From NCBI GenBank assembly GCA_002394125.1, contig DGSY01000009.1, forward strand, positions 1 through 31,415: a stretch of DNA of 31,415 nt. The letters are read 5' to 3'. Each line of letters starts with the position of its first letter. Position 1 is the stretch's first letter. A program made the translations under genes and the position numbers. Positions 29,722 through 31,415 of this stretch are shown here, piece by piece. The stretch comes from Ruminococcus sp. UBA4350. GTDB lineage: Bacteria; Bacillota; Clostridia; Oscillospirales; Ruminococcaceae. Below the pieces are notes generated by a model, which had not been told where the DNA came from, did not search any database, and worked only from the letters and a program-made list of their open reading frames with translations.

Positions 29722-31272
29722 TCATTTTGATTCGTGATATTTCTTTTCCGTATTGACATCCCAGATGCCGGATTTATCCGTGCTGCCGGCCTTGATCGCC
29801 TCCGCCGCACGGATCGCTGTCAGCATGGAGTGATCCATATTGTTGTAGCGGTGCTGACCGTTCCGGCCGACGCAGAACAGATTCTCATAGCCGTTCAGGA
29901 ATCCGACGACCTGACCGAATTCGCTGTATGTATCGAAATATGCCGGATATGCCTTGCGAACCTTTTCGCGGTGCGCATCCAGACAGACGCCCTTCTGGAT
30001 CACACCCATTTTCCGCAGCTCACGGACGGCGAATGCGATGCATTCCTCATCGGTCATATTCCAGAAGGCATCGCCCTCATCGCAGAAATATTCCAGTCCG
30101 ATCCAGACCGTATCCTCCGGCTTCTGCACCATATAGGGCGACCAGTTGTTGAAGATCTGGATGCGGCCGAGCTTCACGCCCTTGTCCTGCACATAGATCC
30201 AGCAGTCCGGAACGATATTGGCAAGCGTGCGCCTGTCGGTCTGATTTTTCAGTTCGAGCTTTTTCACGAGCAGGCCAACCGTGACGAAATCGCGGTAAGG
30301 GAGGCCGTCGGCAATGCGGCGGATATTTTCATCGGCATCGTCCATGCCGGCGACCAGATCTCTGACCGGCATCGAGGAGATGAAGATATCGCCGGAGATC
30401 TCAGTTTCGCCCTCCGGTGTCTGACATTGTACGCCGGTGATTTTTCCGTCTGCGGTGCGGAGCTTCTGCACCTTGCAGCCGAAGCGGATCTCTCCGCCCA
30501 TTTCCTGCACCTTTTCGCCAACCAGCTCCCAGAGCTGACCGGGGCCGTATTTCGGATACCAGAACTGCTCGATCAGTGAGGTCTCCGCATTGGCATTGTT
30601 CTTTCTGCCGAACAGCTTCCGGAGCATATCCCTGAGGATCGCCAGGATTGAAAGTCCCTTGACGCGCTGTGCGCCCCAGTCCGCCGCGATCTCGCTCGGA
30701 TGCCGTCCCCAGAGCTTTTCGGTATAGCCCTCAAAGAACATGGAATACAGCACTCTGCCGAAGCGGTTGATATAGAAATTTTCGAGATTGTCCTCCGGCA
30801 GCTTGCATATGGCCGATTTCAGATAGCTGAATCCGGCGCGCAGTGTTGTCAGGAGGCCCATATTCCGGATCGTATTGAAATTCATTGTAACCGGATAATC
30901 GAAGAAGCATTTTTTGTAATAGATGCGCGACACTCTGTCACGCACCAGCATGACAACATCCTCCTTCTGCGGATCGGGGCCGTTTTCCGAAAGCGGCTTT
31001 TCCCGGCCGAGTACCTTGTCGTCATAGGCGGGCTTTCCCTGAACGGGCATGAGGTCGCTCCACCATTTCATGATCTGCTCATCCTTCGAGAAAAAGCGGT
31101 GTCCGCCGATATCCATGCGGTTGCCGTGATAGCGGACGGTCTGCGAGATGCCGCCGAGCGTTTCGCTTTCCTCAAGGATCGTGACGCGGTATTCGCCGCT
31201 GCCGTCACGGAGCAGCTCATATGCAGCGGTCAGTCCGGCAGGCCCGCCGCCGATGATGATTACATTTTTCAT
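29722..31272 (-). CDS. FAD-dependent oxidoreductase, UDP-galactopyranose-mutase-like
   Basis: This gene encodes a 516-residue cytoplasmic protein. The N-terminus is a classic Rossmann FAD site, VIIIGGGPAGLTAAYEL, followed by GGISQTVRYHGNRMDIGGHRFFSKD, a signature of this amine-oxidase/mutase-like family. The C-terminus has the second flavin-contact region FCVGRNGQHRYNNMDHSM. Relatives in Gram-positive wall-polysaccharide loci are often near GtrA and glycosyltransferase genes, as here. True UDP-galactopyranose mutases are shorter (about 370-400 residues), so this is a related enzyme whose sugar or lipid substrate is not known. AGGCGG precedes the ATG, and an extended -10 promoter lies at 31347-31376. 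The stop overlaps or lies just before the next start. Confidence 0.85.
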   Translation of the reverse strand: MKNVIIIGGGPAGLTAAYELLRDGSGEYRVTILEESETLGGISQTVRYHGNRMDIGGHRFFSKDEQIMKWWSDLMPVQGKPAYDDKVLGREKPLSENGPDPQKEDVVMLVRDRVSRIYYKKCFFDYPVTMNFNTIRNMGLLTTLRAGFSYLKSAICKLPEDNLENFYINRFGRVLYSMFFEGYTEKLWGRHPSEIAADWGAQRVKGLSILAILRDMLRKLFGRKNNANAETSLIEQFWYPKYGPGQLWELVGEKVQEMGGEIRFGCKVQKLRTADGKITGVQCQTPEGETEISGDIFISSMPVRDLVAGMDDADENIRRIADGLPYRDFVTVGLLVKKLELKNQTDRRTLANIVPDCWIYVQDKGVKLGRIQIFNNWSPYMVQKPEDTVWIGLEYFCDEGDAFWNMTDEECIAFAVRELRKMGVIQKGVCLDAHREKVRKAYPAYFDTYSEFGQVVGFLNGYENLFCVGRNGQHRYNNMDHSMLTAIRAAEAIKAGSTDKSGIWDVNTEKKYHESK

Positions 31273-31346
31273 AGTATCCGCCTTTCATGGTCGGTGATCC
31301 GGCATTATAATTGTACTGCTTTTTCAGCAGATACAAACACTTTATT

Positions 31347-31376
31347 ATTATAGCATAACGCCCGCCGATTTGTCAA
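31347..31376 (-). promoter_or_regulatory. Promoter of the glycan operon
   Basis: On the minus strand, TTGACA, 18 bases, TATAAT, with TGC just before the -10 (extended -10). It lies 75-104 bases upstream of the FAD oxidoreductase start. Bases 31377-31415 show nothing identifiable. Confidence 0.8.
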
Positions 31377-31415
31377 CTACCGTGCAATGCGCGGAGTGGC
31401 CGACCGGGGATTTTT

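Noticed and set aside
29705..29725. Upstream ATG of the GT-C-like gene as its true start
   Set aside because: It overlaps the previous stop but has no ribosome binding site, while the next ATG has GGAGG at ten bases. It remains possible through translational coupling.

Overview
The window looks like chromosome from a Gram-positive, cellulosome-forming gut or rumen Ruminococcus-like Firmicute. The main evidence is a secreted GH11-CBM22-GH10 xylanase that ends in a dockerin. Supporting signs are a FabK-type fatty-acid cluster, strong AGGAGG ribosome binding sites, TTGACA/TATAAT promoters and long clostridial-style intergenic regions. The genus is inferred; there is no rRNA or tRNA to fix it.

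Layout. On the left, the minus strand (1-6.2 kb) carries a helical-repeat protein of unknown role, an ECF sigma factor overlapping its membrane-bound beta-propeller-like partner, and a flotillin. Divergent from the flotillin is a zinc-ribbon/TPM membrane pair resembling Bacillus YdjG-YdjH, followed on the plus strand by gltX, radA, a CrtO-like acyltransferase, a VanZ-like protein and a small Cys-cluster protein (6.4-13.3 kb). From 13.8 to 21.8 kb lies one long fatty-acid operon: tetR-fabH-acpP-fabK-fabD-fabG-fabF-fabZ-accD-accA. It has a consensus promoter, a dense inverted-repeat operator and a strong terminator. The biotin carrier (accB) and biotin carboxylase (accC) genes usual in such clusters are absent. 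The xylanase follows on the minus strand (22.3-25.1 kb). Next comes a compact plus-strand cassette of two coiled-coil proteins and a sigma-region-4-like protein, behind a promoter covered by a LexA/SOS-box-like site. The right end (26.8-31.3 kb, minus) is an operon of a FAD oxidoreductase, a polytopic GT-C-like membrane protein and a GtrA flippase-like protein, probably for cell-surface glycan.

The non-coding DNA is unusually structured. Several intergenic regions carry palindromic repeats with related ends (core CGGCAGTGCCG), including a near-palindrome of about 640 bp at 1335-1975 and one of about 217 bp at 13333-13549. Two further copies at 22055-22159 and 26648-26752 differ by changes that preserve base pairing. 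A separate MITE-like foldback element of about 165 bp sits between the flotillin and sigma-factor genes, and a partial copy of its end lies at the left edge of the window.

The most promising leads are the SOS-box-controlled sigma-like/coiled-coil cassette, the palindromic repeat family with covarying stems, and the TetR operator controlling fatty-acid synthesis. All functions are read from sequence alone; no searches were run.
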